This document shows, piece after piece, positions 8,971 to 17,363 of a stretch of DNA of 64,000 nucleotides. The notes beneath the pieces are model-generated. The model did not search any database. It was not told where the DNA came from and worked only from the letters and a program-made list of their open reading frames with translations. Location: contig JAQBEH010000096.1 in the NCBI GenBank assembly GCA_032124015.1, forward strand, positions 1 through 64,000. The letters run 5' to 3'. The position numbers and the translations under genes are program-made. Each line of letters begins with the position of its first letter. The first letter of the stretch is position 1. The stretch comes from DASRJG01 sp032124015. Lineage in GTDB: Bacteria; Acidobacteriota; Polarisedimenticolia; Polarisedimenticolales; DASRJG01.

Positions 8971-10451
8971 GGAAAGGGGCCCCACACACCGTTCTTGAAG
9001 CGGGCCACAGCTTGGGACCGCATGCGTTGGAGTGCGTCGCGCACCGCCTGACGGTCCCGCCCGGCTATCTCGACGGCGGCGATCAGGTGCGCCGCGGCCT
9101 CCAAGGAACGGTCGTGCAGCGATGTAGGCGCTGGGCCGCCGCCCGCTTCGGCGTGAGGGCACGGAGCCACCGCCAGAACCATCCCCGCGTCGGGCGGCGC
9201 AGACCCGGCGAATTCCTCGTTCACGACTGACGGTCCGCCAAGGAGCGCCGAGCGCAGCCCTGCTTTCCGCATCCCGCCGAGGAGGGCCGCCGAGGTTCGC
9301 GCGTCGCTCCAGGTCAAAACGGCCTGCACCCGCGCGCGGCGGAGTTCCGCAACGATGGCGCCCAGGTCGTCCGCTTCCGGGTCCCAGATCACCTCGGCGA
9401 CGACTTGGGCTTTTCGCTTGGCGGCCTGCCCGACCCAAAAATCGAGACGCCGGGCCGCCTCCCCTCCCGGCGTGCGCACGACCGCAAGACGTGGGCGATC
9501 GAGCTCCGCGAGGAGCGCGTCGAGCACGGCCGCCTGCCCGTCGTGTCCGTACCGGTCGCAGCGGAACACCCACGGATCCTCCGTCTCGCAGCACCCGGGC
9601 TCGCCGGGTGCCGCGTCCACGACGGACATCCCGAGCCGTGACGCGAGGATGGACTCCACGCTCCCGTCGGGAACGTGGTGGCCGACCACACCGGCGACCT
9701 CCGGCCTCAGAGCGAGAATCGCGAGGGTGTCGTCGGGAGTCCCGAAAGCGTGACGCTCGTACGTGAAGGCGGATGCTGAAAGAGCGATCGGGGTCACCCC
9801 ACGCTCCTTCCTGAGCGCGAGCAACTCCTCGATCGCGATCCGGTCCACCCGCTCGGCCGGCCAGGCGCGGTCAGCTCCCGGTACGGCGATCGTTCGACTC
9901 ATCGGGATGAGGATCCCGATCGCCGCGGTGGTGACCGCTGCGGACTCGGTTCGATCGGGCGGTCGCGGCACTTTGACCTCGAGCTCCTCGCTCCGCGCCG
10001 ATTCGCAGGCCGTTTCCGCCGCGCGATCTTCGGATGGGAGCCAGGCGTCCGTTCCGGCATCGTGACGGAAGGGACTTCCGTCGAAGGCGCAGCCGTACAG
10101 CGACGGGCCCGACGGAAGGACGCGGAAACGAACGATCACGACCTGCGCCGTGTCGCCGCGCCGCGGAAGGCCCAAGGTCCACGTTCCGGTCCGCGGGTCG
10201 TAGCCGCTGATCCCACGAGTGGTCGCGGCGAAGATGCGGCCTTCCCACACCTTGACGTCGAAAAGCACGTCCCCCGCCAGGCCGCTGTTGAACTGCGTGA
10301 ACCGGTCGAGCCGACCGGCCGAGTCACGGATCAGCCCGGCTCCCAGCGTCCCGATCCACAGGTCGCCGGTCACGGGATCCCGCTCGACCGCGCTGTACGG
10401 CGCCGCGAGAGCGAGGACGCCGACAAAGGAAGCGAGCATGAAAACGCGCAT
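8967..10451 (-). CDS. Periplasmic binding protein-like domain with N-terminal propeller blades
   Basis: A 494-residue exported protein with a signal peptide (MRVFMLASFVGVLALAAPYS). Residues about 22-150 look like two or three blades of a regulator-type propeller (TGDLWIGTLGAGLIR, RIFAATTRGISGYDP). Residues about 160-480 resemble the branched-chain amino-acid type periplasmic binding fold, with IGILIPMSR, VAGVVGHHVPDGSVE, RLAVVRTPGGEAARRLDF and AVLTWSDARTSAALL. No ABC permease or ATPase is nearby. It is the last gene of the leftward operon, 7 nt after the multihaem cytochrome. A similar pairing of YVTN propeller and substrate-binding proteins is known from PQQ-dependent alcohol oxidation clusters, which suggests a redox-linked rather than a transport role. 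Confidence 0.72.
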   Translation of the reverse strand: MRVFMLASFVGVLALAAPYSAVERDPVTGDLWIGTLGAGLIRDSAGRLDRFTQFNSGLAGDVLFDVKVWEGRIFAATTRGISGYDPRTGTWTLGLPRRGDTAQVVIVRFRVLPSGPSLYGCAFDGSPFRHDAGTDAWLPSEDRAAETACESARSEELEVKVPRPPDRTESAAVTTAAIGILIPMSRTIAVPGADRAWPAERVDRIAIEELLALRKERGVTPIALSASAFTYERHAFGTPDDTLAILALRPEVAGVVGHHVPDGSVESILASRLGMSVVDAAPGEPGCCETEDPWVFRCDRYGHDGQAAVLDALLAELDRPRLAVVRTPGGEAARRLDFWVGQAAKRKAQVVAEVIWDPEADDLGAIVAELRRARVQAVLTWSDARTSAALLGGMRKAGLRSALLGGPSVVNEEFAGSAPPDAGMVLAVAPCPHAEAGGGPAPTSLHDRSLEAAAHLIAAVEIAGRDRQAVRDALQRMRSQAVARFKNGVWGPFP

Positions 10452-10458
10452 GAGCCTC

Positions 10459-12864
10459 TCAGAGTGTCTTGAGGTACTCGATCAGGTCGTTGAACTGCTG
10501 CCGCGTCAGGTCGCCCGTCACGCCGTGCCAGTCGTAGAGGTTGAACCGCGTCCAGATCTCTTCAAGCGTGGGGGCCGTGCCGTTGTGCAAGTAGGGCGCC
10601 GAGTTCCAGCCCCCACGGAGATGCGGGTTGTCGAGCGCCCTCAGGCGGCTCGGGTCCGGCGAGAGATACGCAAAGTACACGATGCCGAACCAGCCGAGCG
10701 TGTCCACGTCGTTCAGGTCGATCCGGTCCACGTCCGGGGCCTCGGAATCGAACCACATTTCGGTGCCCACGCCGGTCGCCTGCAACGAGGTCTTGTACGA
10801 GCCGCTGTGGCAGTAGACGCAGCGCGTGACGGGAGGCATCGGATCTCCGCGATTGTTCGTCTTCCGCTCGTAAATTTGCTTTCCGCGACGCTGCGCCGGG
10901 GTGAGCCCATCCGCAGAACGATACGGATTCGGGAGCTGCTCGATCGTTGCGACATAGCGGACGAGATCCGAAAGCTCCTCTCGCGAGGGCGGGTCGATCC
11001 GGTTGAAGAACACCGAAAGCCGCGGTCCGCATTGGTGAGCCAGGGACGGATTCGTCCCTTCCCACTTGAACGGGGGCGTATCGAAGATGCCGCGGAGCGA
11101 ACGGATGTCCACGGGCCGCAGGCCGATCCCGTCGGCCTCGATGTCGAGCGTCAGACCGTTCAAGTGCCCTTCGGGGTGGCAGCTCCGGCACGAGAACTGC
11201 CGGCCGAAAGCAAAAGCCGCGCTGTTGAAGCGCCGCTCGCCGCGGCGGGTTTCGGTGACGACTTCCGTTCCGCCGAGCGGGATCGTCCCCGCGACGGTGA
11301 ATCCCGAGGTTTCGATGACGGTGATCGCGTCGTCGAGGGTCGCCGCGACGTACGCAAACCGGCCGTCCGGGGAGAACGCGACGCTGCGCGGGTTGCGCCC
11401 CACCGGAATCCGTTTCACGAGAAACCGCGCGCTCGTGCCCAGGCGGTACGGGAGGTCGTTGAGGCGGCGCTCGTCAGGGGTGTTCCGGAGGAACGTGAGA
11501 AGCGCCGCGACGTCCACGACGGCGACGCGGTCGGAGCCCGCGCTGGTGACGATCGCAAACTTGCCGTCTCCGGATACGGCGAGGCCGGTCGGGTCGGGGA
11601 ACGAATCCGCCGGATCGTCGAGCAGCACTTGGTCCACCCGCCCGTCGGGCCAGAGCACGCCGAGGCCGTTCGTGACCACCCAGCCCTGCTGGAGTCGCGT
11701 CATCGGGACGAGATCGTTCGTGCGCATGAGGGTGAAGAGCACCACGTCGCGCCCGGGCACGAACGCGATCCCCTGGATCGTGTTCGCGTCGGGGACCGGA
11801 ACGCGCGCCGTGACGCGTCCCTCGCGCGGGTCCACGATCGTGATCTCCGAATGGTGGGGATCCCGGAACGGAGCCGGTTCCGGCATGAGGTTCGTCACGT
11901 AGAGCGCCTTGCCATCCGGACGCAGGACCGCGGCCCAGGGCCCTGTCCCCGCCGCGAGACGGGCAGTTTCCGCGAGCGTATGAGAGTCGAGGACCGAGAT
12001 CGCGTTCTGACCGGTCTCCAGCACGAACAGGCGCTCCCCCGCCGCGTCGGTGCTGACCCCGTGGGGCAAGGCTCCGACCTTGGCGGTTGCCGTCACCTTC
12101 CCGGAGGCGACGTCGATCGCGCTCACGGTGTTCGATCGGCGGCTCGTCACGTAGAGGGTCCGGCCGTCGGGATGGACGGCGACGTCATGCGGCAGCGGGT
12201 CCACGGGAATCTCGGAGAGCACGCGGCGCCCGGCCGTATCCACGACGGCCACGCTTCCGCTCCGCTCGCACACGACGAACAGCCGGTCCCCCGCCGGGGA
12301 GACGGCCAGGCCCACGGGGTTCTTGTAGCGAGCGTCGTCCTCGGGCCGGCGGTACCCAGAGTCGAGAACCAGGTGGTGCGACGGCCGCGGCACGTGGCAC
12401 GACTTGCAGAGGTCGACCTTCGGGGAAATGGCCAGCTTCGACTCGTCGAACGGGGGCGGCTCCCCCTTCCGTCCGGGAGCGGTGCGCATCGCGCGCGCGT
12501 GATCGCTGCCGGGTCCGTGGCAGGCCTCGCACTGCACGCCGTCCTCGATGCGAAACGTCGGATCCCACCAGCGCGGCCCTTCCTCGGCGGCGGTCGCGTG
12601 GCAACCGAGGCAGAGTTGGCTCTCGCGCGGAGGCGTGCCCGTTCCAGTGACGTACGCGATGCTGGCAGCTTCGGGACGGAGGAGCGCCCGGTACGACTTC
12701 GCGTGCCCCGTTCCGCCCTCGGCCGTGCAGACGTGCGCCGCGCGGTCGGCGTCGTGGCAAGAGACGCACACCTGCCGGCCGACGAAAGTCGTCGCCTCGA
12801 AGCCGCCCCCGGCCGCGAGCGCCGGGACGAGCAGCAGGAAGAACGCGGGCACTTTCCAGCTCAC
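10459..12864 (-). CDS. Hexahaem c-type cytochrome with central YVTN-like propeller
   Basis: An 801-residue exported protein combining three parts. After the signal peptide come four haem sites: CVSCH 33-37, CLGCH 85-89, CEACH 112-116 and CKSCH 153-157, spaced as in c554-like tetrahaem domains. Residues about 180-540 form a YncE/YVTN-type beta propeller (GDRLFVVCERSGSVAVVDT, GRTLYVTSRRSNTVSAIDV). The C-terminal part carries CRSCH 559-563 and CVYCH 682-686 in a MauG/dihaem-peroxidase-like setting, including HLRGGWNSAPYLHNGTAPTL. It should act in the periplasm as an electron carrier or oxidoreductase. Its start overlaps the stop of the upstream HzsA-like gene by 4 nt. The substrate is not deducible. 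Confidence 0.85.
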   Translation of the reverse strand: MSWKVPAFFLLLVPALAAGGGFEATTFVGRQVCVSCHDADRAAHVCTAEGGTGHAKSYRALLRPEAASIAYVTGTGTPPRESQLCLGCHATAAEEGPRWWDPTFRIEDGVQCEACHGPGSDHARAMRTAPGRKGEPPPFDESKLAISPKVDLCKSCHVPRPSHHLVLDSGYRRPEDDARYKNPVGLAVSPAGDRLFVVCERSGSVAVVDTAGRRVLSEIPVDPLPHDVAVHPDGRTLYVTSRRSNTVSAIDVASGKVTATAKVGALPHGVSTDAAGERLFVLETGQNAISVLDSHTLAETARLAAGTGPWAAVLRPDGKALYVTNLMPEPAPFRDPHHSEITIVDPREGRVTARVPVPDANTIQGIAFVPGRDVVLFTLMRTNDLVPMTRLQQGWVVTNGLGVLWPDGRVDQVLLDDPADSFPDPTGLAVSGDGKFAIVTSAGSDRVAVVDVAALLTFLRNTPDERRLNDLPYRLGTSARFLVKRIPVGRNPRSVAFSPDGRFAYVAATLDDAITVIETSGFTVAGTIPLGGTEVVTETRRGERRFNSAAFAFGRQFSCRSCHPEGHLNGLTLDIEADGIGLRPVDIRSLRGIFDTPPFKWEGTNPSLAHQCGPRLSVFFNRIDPPSREELSDLVRYVATIEQLPNPYRSADGLTPAQRRGKQIYERKTNNRGDPMPPVTRCVYCHSGSYKTSLQATGVGTEMWFDSEAPDVDRIDLNDVDTLGWFGIVYFAYLSPDPSRLRALDNPHLRGGWNSAPYLHNGTAPTLEEIWTRFNLYDWHGVTGDLTRQQFNDLIEYLKTL

Positions 12865-14366
12865 GGGGTCTTACCCGGCGCGGCCTCGGGGACGCCGACG
12901 GAACGGGGCGGACGTTGCAGCGCGAACACATGACGGTTCCGCGGGGCGAGGTCGCGATCCTCGTGGCAACCGATGCATCCGCGCTTCTCGTTCGGCATCA
13001 CCCATATCCAGCTCCGCATCGCGCGGATCAGGTTCCCCTCGGCGTCGTACGTTTCGAGGCGCAGAGGGGTCCGCGGCGGGATCCGGAGATGAAACGAGCC
13101 GTCCGCCTCCACCGGGACCCGGCCGAGGACCAGCTCCCCCGCCGCTCCGTTTCCGGCCCGCACGACGCTCAGGGACGCGACCGGAGGACCGGAGTCTTCG
13201 CCATCTCCGAATTGCTGCGCGTCGAGGCAATACAACTCGCCGTAAGGGGCGTTGTCCTTGACGACGCTCGAGCGTCCCGCTTGAACGGGGCGCGGCACGA
13301 CGGCGACCGGGTCGAGGTCCTCGAATTCTCCGGCATCGAACACCGGTTCGAGCAGGAAGGCCGTGCGCGGATCGAGACGGTAGACGCCGTAGGACCCCGC
13401 GCGTTCCGGGCGCCACGCGACGAGCAGGCTTCCGTCCGGCAGCGGGGACGGCGAGTGGAAACGGCCGCCGGAAGACGCGCCGACCACGTTCCGTTCCGTC
13501 CGGCTCCGCGTGCTCGACACGGAAACGAGGGCGCCGCCCAAGAGCGCATCGCGCGGGTCGGATTCCACGAAGAGCACCTCGCCGCCCGCCGACTCGCACG
13601 CCATCGTCTGGTTGACTCCAGACGGAGGTGCGGCGGTGAACGGGAAGACGTCGGCGCCGTCGGTGAAGACGGTGAAGAGGGCGGCTCCCGATCGTTTCTT
13701 GTCCCCGGTCCCGCTCGAGTAAACGAGGCGTCCGTCGCGAAGCAGCAGCGGATGGCTCGCCCCGAGAGGGTTGTAGGAGATTTGGCGAGAGGCCGAACCA
13801 TCCAAGCGTACGGCGTGAAGGGTCGATCTCGACGTGGACACGACGATCGCAGGCAGGGGCTCGTCGAGGTCCATCGTGTAGAGGACCGACGCGTAGATCG
13901 CCCGCGTGCAATCGCCGTCGCAACCGGTGACGAGGCGCTTGGCGCCGGTCGCGAGCTCCATCTCCCAGACCGAGAGCGGCTCGGCTGCCGTCCGACGCGC
14001 GACGAAGAGGAACCGAGCTGCATCGGCGGAGATCGATGGACGCCCGGCCGACACGAACCCGGTCGTGAGAACCGAGACGCGATCCCGCGCCTCCGAGCGA
14101 TCGACGATGACGACCCTGCTCCCGGGGGGCAACTCGGCCTCTTCCCTAACCCCCGCGGGCAACCGGTGGGAGCCTGATGCCGGGATCTGCGTGAGGAGGA
14201 TCGAAGGCGCGGCGCCGGAGCCGGGGCCGTCCGAAGCGAAGACCGGAAACGCGATCAACAGCGCGAGCAGCACCGCGCGCCTGGCCGGCGTGCTCCCGAG
14301 CCCGGATTCTTGTTTTGGCGGTCGCGTCACTGGCGTCTCGTGAAGTGAGAAGACCGATATATACAT
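12861..14366 (-). CDS. HzsA-like monohaem beta-propeller protein
   Basis: An exported protein of about 501 residues whose body looks like propeller repeats (SISADAARFLFVARR, LRDGRLVYSSGTG). Near the C-terminus it has WIWVMPNEKRGCIGCHEDRD, a single c-type haem site in the context seen in proteins related to the hydrazine synthase alpha subunit. That relationship is to a wide family, mostly of unknown function, so hydrazine synthesis is not implied. The start is uncertain: ATG 14366 precedes the likely signal sequence (ARRAVLLALLIAFPVFAS) by about 27 residues and has a poorly spaced GGGAG. It heads a three-gene leftward operon and shares a 127-bp divergent promoter region with the dihaem cytochrome gene. 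Confidence 0.65.
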   Translation of the reverse strand: MYISVFSLHETPVTRPPKQESGLGSTPARRAVLLALLIAFPVFASDGPGSGAAPSILLTQIPASGSHRLPAGVREEAELPPGSRVVIVDRSEARDRVSVLTTGFVSAGRPSISADAARFLFVARRTAAEPLSVWEMELATGAKRLVTGCDGDCTRAIYASVLYTMDLDEPLPAIVVSTSRSTLHAVRLDGSASRQISYNPLGASHPLLLRDGRLVYSSGTGDKKRSGAALFTVFTDGADVFPFTAAPPSGVNQTMACESAGGEVLFVESDPRDALLGGALVSVSSTRSRTERNVVGASSGGRFHSPSPLPDGSLLVAWRPERAGSYGVYRLDPRTAFLLEPVFDAGEFEDLDPVAVVPRPVQAGRSSVVKDNAPYGELYCLDAQQFGDGEDSGPPVASLSVVRAGNGAAGELVLGRVPVEADGSFHLRIPPRTPLRLETYDAEGNLIRAMRSWIWVMPNEKRGCIGCHEDRDLAPRNRHVFALQRPPRSVGVPEAAPGKTP

Positions 14367-14387
14367 CGCTCCCGGGCGGAGAAAGCG

Positions 14388-14406
14388 GCTCCGTCGTGTC
14401 CGGAGC
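14388..14406. promoter_or_regulatory. Inverted repeat in the divergent cytochrome promoter region
   Basis: The half-sites GCTCCG and CGGAGC are separated by 7 bp, between the leftward HzsA-like operon and the rightward cytochrome/CuA operon. The position suits an operator for both operons, but a short GC-rich repeat can arise by chance. Confidence 0.3.
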
Positions 14407-14493
14407 AGTCCTGTTTGCCGCACCGGTTGTGGTCTATCCTCAGCGACCTCGCGGGGCGCAAACGGCGCCAGGGGGAACGGGAGGCTCCGGCAC

Positions 14494-15432
14494 GTGCGTT
14501 CCGGGACGCTCGCCGCAACATCATTGATCTTGGCGGCAACCTGCTCGCCGGCGATCTTCGCGTCGTCCGCCGCTGCCGAGACCGGGGAGGGACTTGTCCG
14601 CGGGGCTCGCATCCACGCCCGGTTCTGCGCCGCCTGCCACGGGGTAGGAGGGCGGGGCGACGGCCCCGGCGCCCGGGAGTTGAACCCGCGGCCGCGGGAT
14701 TTCACCGCAGGGAAGTTTCGCTATCGCTCGACCGAGAGCGGCAGCCCTGCGCGCCGGTCGGACATCGAGCACGTGGTCCAAGTCGGGAGGGCGGGCACCG
14801 CGATGCCCGGGTTCGGAGGGTTGCTCTCAGAGGGCGAGATCGCGGATGTGGTCACCTTCATCCTCTCGCTTCGCACCCGCGTACCCTCCGATCAGGAGCC
14901 CGAGGCGTTCTCGCTTCCGCCGTTCCCGCCGGCAACGGCGGAACAACTCTCAGAGGGGAGGGCGCTGTTTCTAGTCGTCGGATGCTGGAAGTGCCACGGC
15001 ACGGACGGCTCCGGACGCGGACCCTCCGCCCATGGGCTCAAAAACTACGAGGGGCGCCCGATCCGGCCCCGGGACTTCCGCTACGACCCGTTTCACGGTG
15101 GCCACAACTTCGACAACGTCGCGTTCGCTGTCCTTTCAGGACTCAGCGGAACGCCCATGCCCTCCAACGCGGAAATGCTGGTCGTGCCCCGCGAATCCAT
15201 CGACGCGGTGATGGGGAGTCTCCCCGCTGCGGTCCGCCCGGAGGTCGAGGCGTTCCGGCTGGCCGCGCCGTCCTTGGAGGAAATCGCAGCCAAGGACGAC
15301 ACCGACTGGCTGCGGATCCGCGACCGGAATCTCGTCGCGCTCGCCCAGTACGTGCTCTCGCTGAGCCGGCGCGATCACTTCTTCTACCGGCTCTTCGGCG
15401 AGGATCCGGAGCTGGAAGCTCGCAAACCATGA
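14494..15432 (+). CDS. Dihaem cytochrome c
   Basis: A 312-residue periplasmic protein with a signal peptide and two cytochrome c domains. The first haem site is CAACH at 45-49, with a likely axial Met in TAMPGF near 103. The second is CWKCH at 164-168, with TPMPS further on as a probable second axial Met. The dihaem arrangement fits an electron shuttle between a quinol or periplasmic donor and the CuA proteins encoded just after it. The GTG start at 14494 is supported by GGGAGG about nine bases upstream. Its stop codon overlaps the start of the next gene (ATGA), so the two are translationally coupled. Confidence 0.85.
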   Translation: MRSGTLAATSLILAATCSPAIFASSAAAETGEGLVRGARIHARFCAACHGVGGRGDGPGARELNPRPRDFTAGKFRYRSTESGSPARRSDIEHVVQVGRAGTAMPGFGGLLSEGEIADVVTFILSLRTRVPSDQEPEAFSLPPFPPATAEQLSEGRALFLVVGCWKCHGTDGSGRGPSAHGLKNYEGRPIRPRDFRYDPFHGGHNFDNVAFAVLSGLSGTPMPSNAEMLVVPRESIDAVMGSLPAAVRPEVEAFRLAAPSLEEIAAKDDTDWLRIRDRNLVALAQYVLSLSRRDHFFYRLFGEDPELEARKP

Positions 15433-15947
15433 TGACCACGCGCCGGGCGATCCGGGCGGCGGGCGCTCTCCTCATCGTGGGAGCCGGCGCCGCCGCAGGT
15501 GCGCTCCTTCCCGCGGCGTCCCCCGTACAGGAACGGCGGATCCGGATGACGGCCCGGCAGTACGCGTACGATCCCCCGGTCCTGCGCGTCAATCTGGGAG
15601 ACACGGTGCGCCTTCGGATCCGATCCCTCGACGTGACCCACGGGTTCTATTTGGAGGCGTTCGACATCAGCGCCTCGATCATTCCCGACAGTCCGTATCT
15701 CGAGATTTCGCATCCGAGCCGGAAGGGCGAGCCCGCGGAGAAGGCGGAAGAGCTCGTTTTCGTCGCCGACAAGACCGGCAAGTTCCGTTTCCGCTGCTCC
15801 CGCGTTTGCGGAAACATGCACCCGTTCATGCAGGGAGAGCTCATCGTGGCCCCCAACCGGCTCGCGGGAGCCGGGATCGGCGCGTGCCTCGGGCTCCTTG
15901 CGGCGGCCGCATTCGTCGCGCTGCGACGGGACTCCGGATCTCCATGA
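15429..15947 (+). CDS. CuA-containing COX2-like periplasmic protein (first of two)
   Basis: A 172-residue cupredoxin-fold protein. It has a hydrophobic N-terminal anchor (residues 7-30), a core carrying DVTHGF with H71, and the CuA loop CSRVCGNMHPFM with C123, C127, H131 and M134. That spacing is the same as in cytochrome c oxidase subunit II and N2O reductase. A C-terminal hydrophobic helix at about 145-165 ends in RRDSGSP. It lacks the two-helix N-terminal hairpin usual for COX2, and no subunit I is encoded anywhere in the window. It overlaps both neighbours by 4 nt. A role in passing electrons between cytochrome c and the membrane Fe-S protein is inference. Confidence 0.8.
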   Translation: MMTTRRAIRAAGALLIVGAGAAAGALLPAASPVQERRIRMTARQYAYDPPVLRVNLGDTVRLRIRSLDVTHGFYLEAFDISASIIPDSPYLEISHPSRKGEPAEKAEELVFVADKTGKFRFRCSRVCGNMHPFMQGELIVAPNRLAGAGIGACLGLLAAAAFVALRRDSGSP

Positions 15948-17359
15948 ACGGGCCGGAACCGTCCGGCCGGATCGACCTGCTGCGGGCCGTTCCGGGCCTC
16001 AAGTGGTTGCTCACGCGCCGCTGGTTCCAGTTCGCGGTGGTGCTGCCGAACCTGGCGTTTTTCTACCTCTTCATGATCGCGGGGGCGTTCGGATCGCCGG
16101 TGGGAAGCCGAAACATCATCATCATCTTCGTCTGGATCCTCTGGTGGTTCCTCCTCATCGCGGTCATGGTCCCTCTCGCCTCGCGGGTTTGGTGCACGGT
16201 CTGTCCGATCCCGTTTTTCGGCGAGTGGTATCAGCGCCGTGCGCTCGTTGGCGTGCGGGTGGGGAAGCCCGGCGTCGGAAGGAACCGGATGTGGGGACTC
16301 AACCGGCGTTGGCCCCGCGCCCTGTCGAACATCTGGCTCCAGAACTTCGGCTTCCTGCTTTTGTGCACCTTCAGCGTTCCCCTGCTCACCCGGCCCATCG
16401 TGAGCACGTTCGTCCTGGGCGGGCTCGTCGTTCTGGCGACGGTGCTGCACGTGATCTACCGGCAGCGGGCATTCTGCCGCTACGTCTGTCCGATCGGCGG
16501 CTTCCTGAGCCTCTACTCCATGTGCTCCATGATTGAGGTGAGATCGCGTGACCGGGAAACCTGCGACCAGTGCACGGACAAGTCCTGCCTGGCCGGCGGC
16601 GAGACCGGCTGGGGCTGCCCGTGGTACGTCAATCCCTCGCACCTCGAACGGAATAACTACTGCGGTTTGTGCATGGAGTGCCTCAAGAGCTGCTCGCACG
16701 ACAACATGACGATCCGGGCTCGGGCGTTCGGCTCCGAAACGGCGCTCAAAGGGTACGACGAGGCGTGGAAGGCCTTCATCATGATCGGGCTCGCCCTAGC
16801 GTACTCCGTCGCGCTGCTCGGACCCTGGGGAGTCGTCAAGGACTGGGCGAACCCCACCGAGAGCGGCAAGTGGGGCGGGTTCGCGCTGTACGCCGGCTCC
16901 CTCTGGACGCTGACTCTCGCGATCGTTCCGGCCGCGTTTTACGCCGCCGCCCGCTTGGGCCGCCGTTTCGCCGGAGTGCCGGGAGTGACGATGAAGGAGG
17001 CGTTCCTCGGATTCAGCGGTGTTCTCGTCCCGCTCGGGCTCGCCGCGTGGATCGCGTTCAGCATCCCGCTGATCCTTGTGAATGGTTCCTACGTTTTGAA
17101 CGTCGTCTCGGACCCCTTGGGACGGGGATGGGATCTCTTGGGATCGGCGCACGCGCCCTGGGCGCCCTTCCATCCGGAGTATGCCTCGTACCCTCAGCTC
17201 GCCGTTCTGCTCGCAGGCCTGTTCTACGCGCTTCGCAGCGGGTGGCGTTTCGCTAGCGAGCGCTTCGGCCACCACCGCGCGGCGGTGCGGGCCGTGGCAC
17301 CCGTGGCGATCCTCGGCACCGCCGTCGCCGGCGGTTTTGTCTGGATGTTCCTGGGGTAG
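15944..17359 (+). CDS. NosR/NapH-like membrane protein with 4Fe-4S sites
   Basis: A 471-residue polytopic membrane protein with about eight to ten helices. It contains the two CxxCP-type motifs typical of the NosR/NapH/CcoG group: WCTVCPIP (C84, C87) and FCRYVCPIGG (C178, C182). These are followed by a soluble insert with CDQCTDKSC, a GCPW motif, and a full ferredoxin motif CGLCMECLKSC (C240, C243, C246, C250). Proteins of this group move electrons from the quinol pool or cytoplasm across the membrane to periplasmic metalloenzymes. The N-terminal FMN-binding domain of NosR is absent, so it is closer to NapH in build, but it has additional C-terminal helices. It lies between the two CuA genes with a 4-nt overlap before it and a 4-nt gap after it. 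Confidence 0.82.
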   Translation: MNGPEPSGRIDLLRAVPGLKWLLTRRWFQFAVVLPNLAFFYLFMIAGAFGSPVGSRNIIIIFVWILWWFLLIAVMVPLASRVWCTVCPIPFFGEWYQRRALVGVRVGKPGVGRNRMWGLNRRWPRALSNIWLQNFGFLLLCTFSVPLLTRPIVSTFVLGGLVVLATVLHVIYRQRAFCRYVCPIGGFLSLYSMCSMIEVRSRDRETCDQCTDKSCLAGGETGWGCPWYVNPSHLERNNYCGLCMECLKSCSHDNMTIRARAFGSETALKGYDEAWKAFIMIGLALAYSVALLGPWGVVKDWANPTESGKWGGFALYAGSLWTLTLAIVPAAFYAAARLGRRFAGVPGVTMKEAFLGFSGVLVPLGLAAWIAFSIPLILVNGSYVLNVVSDPLGRGWDLLGSAHAPWAPFHPEYASYPQLAVLLAGLFYALRSGWRFASERFGHHRAAVRAVAPVAILGTAVAGGFVWMFLG

Positions 17360-17363
17360 TGCC

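Noticed and set aside
5089..9594. An uninterrupted minus-strand frame of about 1500 codons across both secreted-protein genes
   Set aside because: It mirrors the strong GC codon bias of the plus-strand genes, is full of Arg, Gly and Val without any domain pattern, and repeats only because the genes are duplicated. The plus-strand frames carry signal peptides and Cys motifs.
10219..12933. Plus-strand frame of about 900 codons opposite the hexahaem cytochrome
   Set aside because: The minus strand has six CxxCH sites and propeller repeats; the plus frame is a compositional shadow.
12861..14366. Hydrazine synthase and anammox metabolism
   Set aside because: Only a general family resemblance with a single haem is visible; the other hydrazine synthase subunits and hydrazine dehydrogenase are absent.
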